DNA from: Flagellimonas sp. CMM7
Lineage (GTDB): Bacteria > Bacteroidota > Bacteroidia > Flavobacteriales > Flavobacteriaceae
Direction: 5' to 3'
Length of the DNA stretch: 64,000 nt
NCBI RefSeq assembly: GCF_021390195.1
Contig: NZ_CP090003.1
Coordinates: 3,803,501 to 3,867,500 of the forward strand
Shown: positions 47,701 to 55,313 of the stretch, piece after piece
How positions within the stretch are numbered: the first letter of the stretch is position 1
Layout of the letters: every line of letters begins with the position of its first letter
Position numbers and translations under genes: made by a program
The notes under the pieces: model-generated
The model's input: only the letters and a program-made list of their open reading frames with translations
Told to the model about the DNA's origin: nothing
Database searches by the model: none

Positions 47701-49263
47701 TTAATCAGCAAATTGTTTTCTAATGAGTGGACTTCCCAATAGGCTGAAAAAGAATTTGACATTCATATGAAATGAGGACGCCAAAGATGCGGTGTCTTCT
47801 TTGTATGTTTCCAAGGTTTCTTTATCATAATGAACGCCATTTAATAGCACACTTGAAATGGAGGCGGTATGGCTAATGTTATCCAGTGGGTTTTTCTTAA
47901 GAATTACAAGGTCTGCCATCTTACCTTGATCAACACTGCCATAGTCCTTTTCCACATTGCTGTAGGTTGCAGGAATAATGGTGGCAGCTCTTAGTGCCTC
48001 TAAATTTGTTAGACCACATGCCGTAAACTCTTCAATTTCTGTATGCAGCGCAAAACCAGGAAAAGCGTAAGAATCCGTAACATCTGTTCCGGTCATTATG
48101 GGAACACCTCTTTTGTGAGCCATACCCACTTGTAGTTTCGCAGATTCATACAACTTCATATTTATTCCTTTTCCATCACTGGAATTATTGTATTTGCCCG
48201 CTCTTCCAACATCCGGATTCCACCAAAGCTTCTTTCTAAGAGTGGGAATGTATTTAAGATTTTGGTTTTCAACATAACTCTGGTTATTGGCATAGGCTGA
48301 TATTTTCAACATCTGTAAAGTAGGCACCCAATGCGCATTTCTTTGGTGCATTAAATCCATCAAGCGTGCCGCTTTTTCAACATCAAAATTTTCACTTATC
48401 GATTTTTTGGATTCATAGTACATGGCTCTTTTGTCCTCCGCAACCAATAGTTTGTCCGCCTCCGGAAAACAATCGAACATAAATACTCTTCCGTGTTCAA
48501 AACTACGTTGCCCCAATGTAATGGCATCTTCCAACGAAACGCCCAATGGTTTGTGTCCTGCTATATGCAAGCCATACTTTGGTGCTTCTTTGGCAATTTG
48601 TTTATAGGAGGTAGCTGGGATGTCTGAATATACTTTAATAAAGTCGGCACCTACTGTTTGATAATGCTCTAATAATAGAGGTACATCTTTAACATCTTCT
48701 ACACTAAAAAACTCAGGAAAACCAGAGGGTACGGAATTGTCACCGTTTATTTGATAGCTGCTTTGCAAAATATATCTAGGGGTAACTTGCTCATGATTTT
48801 CAAGTTTTTTATTCCAACTAAGCCTGTCTTTTGTACCAGCCCAATAACTATCTTCCTTACCCATTTGCCCAGACAAATCCCTGATAGAGGTAACACCGTG
48901 TGCAATGTACAGCGGATGGTGAAGCCATTTGGAATGTTGTGTTGAATGTGTATGCATGTCCCAAAGCCCTGGAATAAGATACTTTCCATCCCCATCTATG
49001 GTAAAACTGTCCCCATAGTTTTTATCTGATGTTGCACTGTCTATAGCTTGGATTCTATTCTTTTTTATCCAGACGTTTCTATTTTTAAGAATGTTACCAG
49101 TGTTTACATCAACAACGTTGATAGATTTAATTAGGATACTTTCATGTTTTTCTGGTAAGCTTACATCTGGCATAGGCCAAATGAGTCCTGCGACTATGAT
49201 TAGACCAAACACCACAAATGAAATCAATACAAACTTTAAAGTTTTAAAAACTTTCCTCCTCAT
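47701..49263 (-). CDS. Membrane-anchored amidohydrolase (imidazolonepropionase-like)
   Basis: This 520-residue metal-dependent hydrolase belongs to the amidohydrolase superfamily. An N-terminal hydrophobic segment (about residues 10-30) is an anchor or uncleaved signal. Metal ligands are seen in LWDMHTHS (HxH, about 105), in GLHIAGHKP and FEHGRV, and in the TGTDVTDS aspartate loop. It is expected to hydrolyse a small amide, cyclic imide or dipeptide in the periplasm. The substrate is unknown. Confidence 0.88.
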   Translation of the reverse strand: MRRKVFKTLKFVLISFVVFGLIIVAGLIWPMPDVSLPEKHESILIKSINVVDVNTGNILKNRNVWIKKNRIQAIDSATSDKNYGDSFTIDGDGKYLIPGLWDMHTHSTQHSKWLHHPLYIAHGVTSIRDLSGQMGKEDSYWAGTKDRLSWNKKLENHEQVTPRYILQSSYQINGDNSVPSGFPEFFSVEDVKDVPLLLEHYQTVGADFIKVYSDIPATSYKQIAKEAPKYGLHIAGHKPLGVSLEDAITLGQRSFEHGRVFMFDCFPEADKLLVAEDKRAMYYESKKSISENFDVEKAARLMDLMHQRNAHWVPTLQMLKISAYANNQSYVENQNLKYIPTLRKKLWWNPDVGRAGKYNNSSDGKGINMKLYESAKLQVGMAHKRGVPIMTGTDVTDSYAFPGFALHTEIEEFTACGLTNLEALRAATIIPATYSNVEKDYGSVDQGKMADLVILKKNPLDNISHTASISSVLLNGVHYDKETLETYKEDTASLASSFHMNVKFFFSLLGSPLIRKQFAD

Positions 49264-49353
49264 CCTTAAGTTTTATAGGTTCTTAAGGGATGACGATGCT
49301 ATGCAGATAATGTTACTTAAACTAGAGGATAATTCTAAGAGACGGTATTGCTT

Positions 49354-49848
49354 TTAGTTTGGTGAATTTAGTCCCATTTTATTTCCTTCCGTATCTAGAA
49401 ATAAGGCAAAAAAACCACTTTCATCAGCGTGTGCGGTTTTGGGCACCATTATTTTACCCCCGTTTTTTTCAATTTTATCAAGTATAATTTGAAGATCATC
49501 TCCGCCATTCAAGTATATGGTTACCCCATCGGATGATGGCTTGTAACCTTCTCCTTTTATTATAATCCCCGTGACCAATTGCTCTTCGTATGGAAATATT
49601 CCCATTTCCATACCGGGCATTTCCATTACTTCAATGTTAATGTCTAATATGCGTTGATAAAAATTGACAGCCCGTGAAACATCCGTTGCCGGGATTTCAA
49701 AAAGAGAAACAAAGCTTTTCATATCATTCTGTGTTTTTTCTTGATTGGAATCTGTTTTTTGTACTTCTGGACTAACTTTATTCTTATTGGTACAAGACAG
49801 AAGTGCAAAAGCCACTATTATAGTAGTGCGTAGTAAAATGCTATTCAT
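49354..49848 (-). CDS. VOC-superfamily lipoprotein
   Basis: This 164-residue protein has a lipoprotein signal ending in LLSC (C19), a linker, and a glyoxalase/VOC domain from about residue 45 (FEIPATDVSRAVNFYQRIL, ending FALFLDTEGNKMGL). The role may be detoxification or binding of a small molecule at the membrane; no metal ligands are certain. It lies 72 bases downstream of the AraC-type gene. Confidence 0.85.
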   Translation of the reverse strand: MNSILLRTTIIVAFALLSCTNKNKVSPEVQKTDSNQEKTQNDMKSFVSLFEIPATDVSRAVNFYQRILDINIEVMEMPGMEMGIFPYEEQLVTGIIIKGEGYKPSSDGVTIYLNGGDDLQIILDKIEKNGGKIMVPKTAHADESGFFALFLDTEGNKMGLNSPN

Positions 49849-49920
49849 TTTTTTGGTTTAAGTATGGAATGAAGATAAATCGATTTTGAGTGCTAAAATT
49901 GTAAAAATGCGACACTACAA

Positions 49921-50736
49921 CTATTTGTAGAAAAGAGTGGAAAGCGCCATGTTTTCATTTCCTAAAAAAGCTGTAGGCTTTACTCCTGTGAACTCCTTAA
50001 AGTCTTTTATAAAATGTGCTTGGTCATAATATTCACTTTTATAAGCGATATTGGTCAGGCTTTCAGTCTCATTATTAAGTAACATTTTTAATGCGGTTTG
50101 CAGTCGAATTACTTTACCTAACTGCTTTGGACTAACGCCAATTTGTTTTGCAAACTTTCTCTCAAGTTGTCTTCTTTTGGACAGGTCTTCTTTAAGAATG
50201 TCCTTTATTGGTACATTGCCATTTGCCAAATACAGGGCATCAACGGTTGTTTTCACAATATTTTCAATCGTAGTTTCTTCATTAAGTTTGTTTAAAAGAA
50301 AGGATTCCACAATTTTAATGCGTTGTTGCTTGTTAGATGCATTCACTATTTTTTTTTCTAGCTCTTTTGCAGCAATTTCCCCTAATAGATCTTTGAGGGG
50401 TATTTCTTTATCTACTAAATTTTTGAGAGGTGTATCCACGAAGTTTGAAAAACCATAAGGGTAAAAGCAAATTGCAAATGAGTTAACATCTCCTGTGGGT
50501 TCAATATAGTAGGATTTCGTTCTTTGTCCCATAACCATTGCACAAGGATGAAGGATGAATTCGCTATCGGAAGTATATCGTTTAATTTTATCTCCGAGAT
50601 TGAAAGTCATTTCAATAAAACCATCAGGGATTATTTTTTGTTTTGAGTTATTTACATCAAATGGCACTTCAAGTGTCCAATAAAAATTAACTATAGCACT
50701 TAAGTCAGGATGTGGTTGAAATGTTTGATAATTCAC
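49921..50736 (-). CDS. AraC-type transcriptional regulator
   Basis: This 271-residue protein has an N-terminal cupin-like sensing domain (about 1-140, with NYQTFQPHPDLSAIV and the MVMGQRTKSYYIEP segment) and a C-terminal AraC-type DNA-binding pair of helix-turn-helices (about 175-265, QIGVSPKQLGKVIRL and YYDQAHFIKDFKEFTGVKP). The start is GTG at 50736. It probably regulates the downstream VOC lipoprotein gene, as is common for such neighbours. The ligand is unknown. Confidence 0.9.
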   Translation of the reverse strand: MNYQTFQPHPDLSAIVNFYWTLEVPFDVNNSKQKIIPDGFIEMTFNLGDKIKRYTSDSEFILHPCAMVMGQRTKSYYIEPTGDVNSFAICFYPYGFSNFVDTPLKNLVDKEIPLKDLLGEIAAKELEKKIVNASNKQQRIKIVESFLLNKLNEETTIENIVKTTVDALYLANGNVPIKDILKEDLSKRRQLERKFAKQIGVSPKQLGKVIRLQTALKMLLNNETESLTNIAYKSEYYDQAHFIKDFKEFTGVKPTAFLGNENMALSTLFYK

Positions 50737-50852
50737 TATTTCGCTAATTTTTTTTAGTGACGCACAACGGTTTTGTATATGGCACTGAACTTTCGTAAAC
50801 CACTGAAGGCCCTATTCGTTATTACGGTGTTATCTGCTTTTTCCACTCAAAT

Positions 50853-51224
50853 TTAATCTGCTTTTCTTCCCAAATGTTCAGTCAACAACTTCCATTTAAA
50901 ATCTTCTTTTATTAAAACAGAAGTCCCAATTCCATTTCCAGATGCGGATTTTCCCTCTATAATTCCAGTCCAATTAAATTCGAATAAATAGATCGCATAC
51001 TTTTGATCCTTAACCAACCATTTAATATTTTCAATAGCATATTTTTCATTTTTAATTGAGGAAAAATTTTTCTCAAATGCTTTTTGAACATTTTCTTTTC
51101 CAATATGAATCGTTCCATTGGAAAAGGTAACACTTACATTTTTGGAAACTAAAGGCTCAACTGCTTTCCAATCTTGAGTTCCTAAAGCTGTTTCATATGA
51201 TTCAATAAATTCTTCTGGATTCAT
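50853..51224 (-). CDS. NTF2-like / SnoaL-like domain protein
   Basis: This 123-residue single-domain protein of the NTF2-like superfamily opens with a helix (FIESYETALGTQDWKAVEPL), followed by the curved sheet (VSVTFSNGTIHIGKENVQ) and an ending sheet (SVLIKEDFKWKLLTEH). Its ligand and activity are unknown. It is preceded and followed by spacers with shared sequence, so it may belong to the accessory cassettes. Confidence 0.8.
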   Translation of the reverse strand: MNPEEFIESYETALGTQDWKAVEPLVSKNVSVTFSNGTIHIGKENVQKAFEKNFSSIKNEKYAIENIKWLVKDQKYAIYLFEFNWTGIIEGKSASGNGIGTSVLIKEDFKWKLLTEHLGRKAD

Positions 51225-51275
51225 TACTTTCTAATTGCAGGTAACAATATTGGTTAAGGGGAATTTCAATTTGTT

Positions 51276-51347
51276 ATAACGAAGTTCGCGGATTTCTCTT
51301 TTAGAACCAAGTGGTTATATACTAGATTATTGCTTATTTTTTAACAA
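51276..51347 (+). repeat. 72-bp dispersed intergenic repeat, copy 2
   Basis: This second copy of the 47580-47651 repeat is 82 percent identical over 72 bases with no gap. It lies 11 bases beyond the AlkD-like gene stop. No terminal repeats or coding potential were seen in it. Confidence 0.8.
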
Positions 51348-51358
51348 TGGCCATTCCA

Positions 51359-52129
51359 TTATTTTACTACCCCCAAAGCCCATTTATCCTTTGTCTTTAT
51401 CAAATTCCGTAAGGCATGTTTAATAATCCATTTTCTTTCTTTTGTAGGATTGGGAGTCCAACTTTCAACAAGCCCTTTTGCGATTTCAGGATTGTCCTTT
51501 AAAATATCATTAATACAATTGGCTACAGATGTCTGCACATATTTACTGGAGTCGTTTTTTAAGTTTTCCAATATAGGTAGGATAGGAGTGGGGTCCTTAA
51601 TAAAGATATCCAATTTACTGGCCCAAGGCAGTCTGGGGCGTACCCCTTCGCTGCTTAAACGCCGTACATGTTTGTTTTTATCCACAGACCACTTTTGCAT
51701 AATTTTTAATGTACGTTCTGGATAGTTTTCCAAATAGGGGCGAATGGTATATTCCCCTGTATTACGTTTGGTAATCTCATGAATGGCGTTCATAGAAAGA
51801 TCAAAATGTTTCAAACCATATTTCTCAACGTATTTAGCAATTGGCATGACCCAATAGTACTCTTTAAACATGCCTGTTTCTTTTTCGTTCTCTGGGCCAA
51901 GAATTTGTATCAGTTGTGAGATGGCGGCAACGTAATTATTAGATAGATGTGCTTTTAAAGCATCGGCAATCCATTCCACCCGATCTTTAAGTTCTAAGTC
52001 ATCTACTTTATTGGCGACTGTCTGCACAAAAGAATTCTTATCAAATTCGACTCCTGCTTCCATAAGCTTGTTCGCTAGCAGTATAGCCAAATCAACATCG
52101 AACCAAAGCTTTAATTGTTTAAAGGCCAT
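51359..52129 (-). CDS. DNA alkylation repair protein, AlkD-like HEAT repeats
   Basis: This 256-residue all-helical protein is of the AlkD/HEAT-repeat DNA glycosylase family. The helical repeats and the ending KERKWIIKHALRNLIKTKD, with a tryptophan and an arginine-rich face, are typical. It is expected to excise positively charged alkylated bases. It starts 3 bases after the TIGR03915 gene's stop and so belongs to the repair operon. Confidence 0.85.
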   Translation of the reverse strand: MAFKQLKLWFDVDLAILLANKLMEAGVEFDKNSFVQTVANKVDDLELKDRVEWIADALKAHLSNNYVAAISQLIQILGPENEKETGMFKEYYWVMPIAKYVEKYGLKHFDLSMNAIHEITKRNTGEYTIRPYLENYPERTLKIMQKWSVDKNKHVRRLSSEGVRPRLPWASKLDIFIKDPTPILPILENLKNDSSKYVQTSVANCINDILKDNPEIAKGLVESWTPNPTKERKWIIKHALRNLIKTKDKWALGVVK

Positions 52130-52132
52130 TAT

Positions 52133-52909
52133 TTATGCTGTTTCTTTCTTTTCACTAAGGTACTTCCAATACCGTTTTGGCACATGTTGTGTATGTAATT
52201 TTCTATTGATTCGAGATTTAATATTGGTGCTTTTAAAATAGTCGTTCCATAAGGTTTGGTAATCATATTCATCACTTAAAAAGGCATCACTTTTATGGAT
52301 CTTATTAAAGTGTACCTCTTTCAAATTGAGCGATATCAATTCTACATGCTCCATATTATAGTAAATTCCGTACTTACGCTTTACATCATAGATTAACCAT
52401 TGCTGGTCAGCATACCTATTCCTAAAATGTTTTGAAATCAATGGTAAAACATCAAAGTCAGGCTCAATATTCGCAAAGTAAATATCATCCTTGGTCAATT
52501 GAAAACGAACAAAGGCTTCCATTCTGTGTTTTTCCCGACCTACGGAAAGTGCCAATTGGCTAATGCGAAGTACAACACCATCTGAATAGTCCGTTTGTTT
52601 TGTTCCTTTGCCGATCATCAGCTTTTGAATATAGGTGTATAGCGTAAGTTCTATACCATCTACCTCACTTAAAAACGCAAAGTATACATTGGTAATAGCA
52701 TTATGGCTTGTGTTGCGTATACCGTTCCATACGCGTTTAGCCTTTTCCACATTTGTGAAAATTGTCTCTGTTTCGGAGAAAAGCCCGTTTTGGCCTTTGG
52801 TATTACGTTGAACATCCACCACATCTATTTTTTCTTCAAAGGCAACAAAGACCGTGGTAAGAAAGCCATTAAAGCTTCCGTCGTAAATGAGTGTTTTTGA
52901 GTTTTTCAT
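52133..52909 (-). CDS. Putative DNA-metabolism protein, TIGR03915 family
   Basis: This 258-residue protein matches the TIGR03915/DUF4130 pattern by its start (LIYDGSFNGFLTTVF), the HRMEAFVRFQLTKD segment and the WLIYDVKRKYGIYY segment. The family is associated with the radical SAM TIGR03916 partner and believed, without proof of reaction, to act in DNA repair or base modification. The partner gene lies 220 bases upstream on the same strand and the AlkD-like gene follows directly. Confidence 0.88.
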   Translation of the reverse strand: MKNSKTLIYDGSFNGFLTTVFVAFEEKIDVVDVQRNTKGQNGLFSETETIFTNVEKAKRVWNGIRNTSHNAITNVYFAFLSEVDGIELTLYTYIQKLMIGKGTKQTDYSDGVVLRISQLALSVGREKHRMEAFVRFQLTKDDIYFANIEPDFDVLPLISKHFRNRYADQQWLIYDVKRKYGIYYNMEHVELISLNLKEVHFNKIHKSDAFLSDEYDYQTLWNDYFKSTNIKSRINRKLHTQHVPKRYWKYLSEKKETA

Positions 52910-52919
52910 TAGTACTGAA

Positions 52920-53072
52920 TTAGAGGTGAAATGAAGTAATATGTTTTTTTAATGTGGTCAGTGATTTCTTTGCTCTGCTTTTGAAAACAATGAAATCATA
53001 TCCTAGACTTAAGATGGTATCTCGGCTACGCTCTATAAAGTCTTCGTCTTTTTGGGTTTGTAAGGTGTTCAT
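52920..53072 (-). CDS. Candidate 50-residue protein in the repair operon
   Basis: An ATG at 53072 opens a 50-codon frame ending at TAA 52920-52922, 10 bases before the TIGR03915 start. The product is basic and helical (MNTLQTQKDEDFIERSR, then ending KKHITSFHL). Position between the radical SAM gene and TIGR03915 suggests it may be translated in the same transcript. It could also be chance; no family is known. Confidence 0.4.
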   Translation of the reverse strand: MNTLQTQKDEDFIERSRDTILSLGYDFIVFKSRAKKSLTTLKKHITSFHL

Positions 53073-53129
53073 AGTGTTCCTTTTTTCTAGTGTTTATACT
53101 TCGAGACAGGCTCCGTATGACAATAGCAA

Positions 53130-54392
53130 TTAATTAAACAATGATAATTGTGTACTATACTGATTCCGAAACTTTCCAGAGGATTGTTGTAGAATCATTC
53201 CTTTAATTTTTTCCGCATCCAAATCCTTACGCTCCCAATTTCTAGAATCGCAAATCATAAAATACTTGGCACGGTTGAGGGCCACTCCAATTTTCTTGAG
53301 GTGGTCCCAGTTCAATTTTCGAAACTTACGGGCATTTAAAATCTTCCCAACAGATCGCATGCCCATTCCTGGAATACGAACGAGCATACGCTTATCTGCA
53401 CTATTGACATCCACAGGAAAATGATGCATGTTCCGTAATGCCCAAGAAAGTTTTGGGTCTACATCTATATCTAAATTTGGATAATCATTGTTCAAGATTT
53501 CATTCACGGCAAAACCATAAAAACGCAACAACCAATCTGTCTGGTACAATCTATTTTCCCGCAACATGGGTACTTGCGAACCAATAGAAGGTAAGCGGCT
53601 ATCTTTCGCAACGGGCACGTAACCAGAATAATACACCCGTTTCATATTGTACTGTTTGTAGTAATAGGTGGCAGAATACATAATGTCCTTATCCGTTTCA
53701 CCTGTTGCGCCCACAATCATTTGAGTACTTTGCCCTGCCGGAGCATATTTTGGGGTACTTTTAATGATTTTTTGCTCATTTTTAAAACGAATCAATTCGT
53801 TTTTGACCTTTAACATAGGTTTGGTAAAATCCTCATGCTTTTTATCAGGAGCTAAAAGTTTAAGGCCTGAGATGGTAGGGATTTCAATATTTACTGAAAG
53901 TCGGTCTGCATATAGTCCTGCCTCATACATTAACTCATCACTAGCATCAGGAATGGATTTTAAGTGGATGTATCCATTAAAGTTCTCTTCTAGCCGTAAT
54001 TTTTTGGCTACTGCAATGAGGCGTTCCATGGTATAGTCGGCATTTTTGAAAATACCCGAACTTAAAAACAACCCTTCAATATAATTTCTTCTATAAAAGT
54101 TGATGGTTAAATCCACTACCTCTTGGATTTTGAAGGCAGCTCGTTTTACATCATTGCTCTTACGGGTGACACAGTAGGCGCAATCAAAAATGCAATGGTT
54201 TGTCAACAGTATTTTTAAAAGGGACACGCATCTGCCATCTTCGGTATAGCTATGACATATACCCATTTTACTGGCATTGCCAAGCCCTTTGTCCTTATTG
54301 GACCTATCACTACCGCTGCTGGCACAAGAAACATCGTATTTGGCAGCATCGGCCAAAACATTCAATTTTTCTTGTATTCGATTAAAGCCCAT
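53130..54392 (-). CDS. Radical SAM putative DNA modification/repair protein, TIGR03916
   Basis: This 420-residue protein has the radical SAM cluster cysteines in NHCIFDCAYCVTR (CX3CX2C). It has the TIM-barrel features around FLSSGIFKNADYTMER and the C-terminal helix-hairpin-helix-like segment VRIPGMGMRSVGKIL, which suggests DNA binding. Known as a partner of TIGR03915; the proposed reaction on DNA is unproven. It is divergent from the LexA-like repressor gene, with 99 bases between starts that contain its promoter and operators. Confidence 0.92.
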   Translation of the reverse strand: MGFNRIQEKLNVLADAAKYDVSCASSGSDRSNKDKGLGNASKMGICHSYTEDGRCVSLLKILLTNHCIFDCAYCVTRKSNDVKRAAFKIQEVVDLTINFYRRNYIEGLFLSSGIFKNADYTMERLIAVAKKLRLEENFNGYIHLKSIPDASDELMYEAGLYADRLSVNIEIPTISGLKLLAPDKKHEDFTKPMLKVKNELIRFKNEQKIIKSTPKYAPAGQSTQMIVGATGETDKDIMYSATYYYKQYNMKRVYYSGYVPVAKDSRLPSIGSQVPMLRENRLYQTDWLLRFYGFAVNEILNNDYPNLDIDVDPKLSWALRNMHHFPVDVNSADKRMLVRIPGMGMRSVGKILNARKFRKLNWDHLKKIGVALNRAKYFMICDSRNWERKDLDAEKIKGMILQQSSGKFRNQYSTQLSLFN

Positions 54393-54410
54393 CCTTTTTT
54401 GTAATTAATC

Positions 54411-54418
54411 CAAAATTA
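54411..54418 (-). promoter_or_regulatory. -7 box of the radical SAM gene
   Basis: The minus strand reads TAATTTTG, an exact TAnnTTTG match, 18 bases upstream of the start codon at 54392. No clear -33 TTG is found, so activity may depend on more than the core promoter. Operator 1 begins 2 bases upstream of the box. Confidence 0.6.
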
Positions 54419-54419
54419 T

Positions 54420-54430
54420 GGAAATATTCC
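54420..54430. promoter_or_regulatory. Operator palindrome 1
   Basis: GGAAATATTCC, an 11-bp perfect palindrome around a central base. It is 18 bases from operator 2 and lies right behind the radical SAM -7 box. Confidence 0.7.
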
Positions 54431-54437
54431 TAAAAAT

Positions 54438-54448
54438 GGAAATATTCC
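54438..54448. promoter_or_regulatory. Operator palindrome 2
   Basis: GGAAATATTCC, identical to operator 1. It lies where the -33 region of the radical SAM promoter should be. Confidence 0.7.
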
Positions 54449-54458
54449 AAATTATTTT

Positions 54459-54487
54459 TTGGAAACATTCCAAATTTGCTATATTTG
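54459..54487 (+). promoter_or_regulatory. Promoter of the LexA-like repressor gene
   Basis: TTG at 54459-54461 is followed after 18 bases by TATATTTG at 54480-54487, a very good -33/-7 match. The transcript would start near the ATG at 54492, so the mRNA is almost leaderless. Confidence 0.75.
54461..54471. promoter_or_regulatory. Operator palindrome 3
   Basis: GGAAACATTCC differs from operators 1 and 2 at one base. It overlaps the last base of the repressor gene's TTG box and occupies its spacer, which fits negative autoregulation. Confidence 0.7.
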
Positions 54488-54491
54488 AAAT

Positions 54492-55253
54492 ATGGAGAAT
54501 GAGTTAACACTAAAACGGTTTATTGATATTAGAAGAGAATTGGGACATACGCAGGCAGAATTTGCCACGTTATTGGGCATTTCCAGTACCACGGCAGATA
54601 TTGAAAGGGGACGCACCAAATTATCAGGTAAAGTAGTAGCTGAATTGCTGAAACAATTCAATATTAATCCACTTTGGTTGTTTGGTGAAAGCGAAGAAAA
54701 GCATTTGGAAACTTCCAGAACCAGTGTAATTCCGAAAGTGGTAACCGTAGATAGTGCTGATAATGACAATATGGTTTTGGTAAATGCGAAAGCCGCCGCT
54801 GGATATCCCCAAAATATTGCAGATACTAGTTGGTACCATCAATTGCCGGCTTTTGATTTGCCTATTCCCGAGTTTAGAAATGCCACTTACAGAGGTTTTC
54901 AGGTGGAAGGGGAAAGTATGTTGCCCAATCTAAGGCCTAACGATTGGGTGTTGGCCAAATCTGTTGAACATATTGATCACATAAGCGCCAATAAAATGTA
55001 TGTGGTAGTGTTACAAGATGCGGTATTGGTCAAGAAGATTGAAAAGCGTCCAAACTCCAATAACATTACATTGGTTTCTTTGAATGAAACCTATCCGCCA
55101 TATGACATAAAGCCCTTTCAGATACAAGAAATTTGGGAAGTGAGCAGTAAATTGACCTTTAATGTCGATGCTACTACTGACACGGGACTTTTACGACAAC
55201 TTCATCAATCTATGGAAGAGTTAAAACAGCAGATGGGAAGTGTAAAAAACTAG
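54492..55253 (+). CDS. LexA-like S24-peptidase transcriptional repressor
   Basis: This 253-residue regulator has an N-terminal XRE helix-turn-helix (about residues 8-62, LGHTQAEFATLLGISSTTAD). Its C-terminal S24 domain has an Ala103-Gly104 cleavage site (KAAAGYP), the nucleophile Ser142 in VEGESMLPN, and a lysine at 181 or 182 in AVLVKKIEK. These are the residues needed for RecA-stimulated self-cleavage. With three palindromes in front of it and a divergent repair gene, it most likely represses the repair operon and itself until DNA damage. It is not called lexA because the HTH is XRE-type. Confidence 0.9.
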   Translation: MENELTLKRFIDIRRELGHTQAEFATLLGISSTTADIERGRTKLSGKVVAELLKQFNINPLWLFGESEEKHLETSRTSVIPKVVTVDSADNDNMVLVNAKAAAGYPQNIADTSWYHQLPAFDLPIPEFRNATYRGFQVEGESMLPNLRPNDWVLAKSVEHIDHISANKMYVVVLQDAVLVKKIEKRPNSNNITLVSLNETYPPYDIKPFQIQEIWEVSSKLTFNVDATTDTGLLRQLHQSMEELKQQMGSVKN

Positions 55254-55313
55254 TTTGTTGGTTTCTAGTAATTCTTGATTATATTAGTCACTTAACCAAC
55301 CTCTTTATTTTCA

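Noticed and set aside
49592..49602. A GGAAATATTCC palindrome identical to the repressor operators
   Set aside because: It lies inside the VOC lipoprotein coding sequence, away from any promoter. An 11-base match in 64 kb of AT-rich DNA could be chance.
50051..50458. 135-codon frame opposite the AraC-type gene
   Set aside because: The AraC domains on the minus strand are clear; the plus frame has no recognisable feature.
50737..50852. Spacer as a true integron attC site
   Set aside because: The core sites GTTRRRY and RYYYAAC are not met, and no integron integrase is in the window. It is kept only as a cassette-like repeat.
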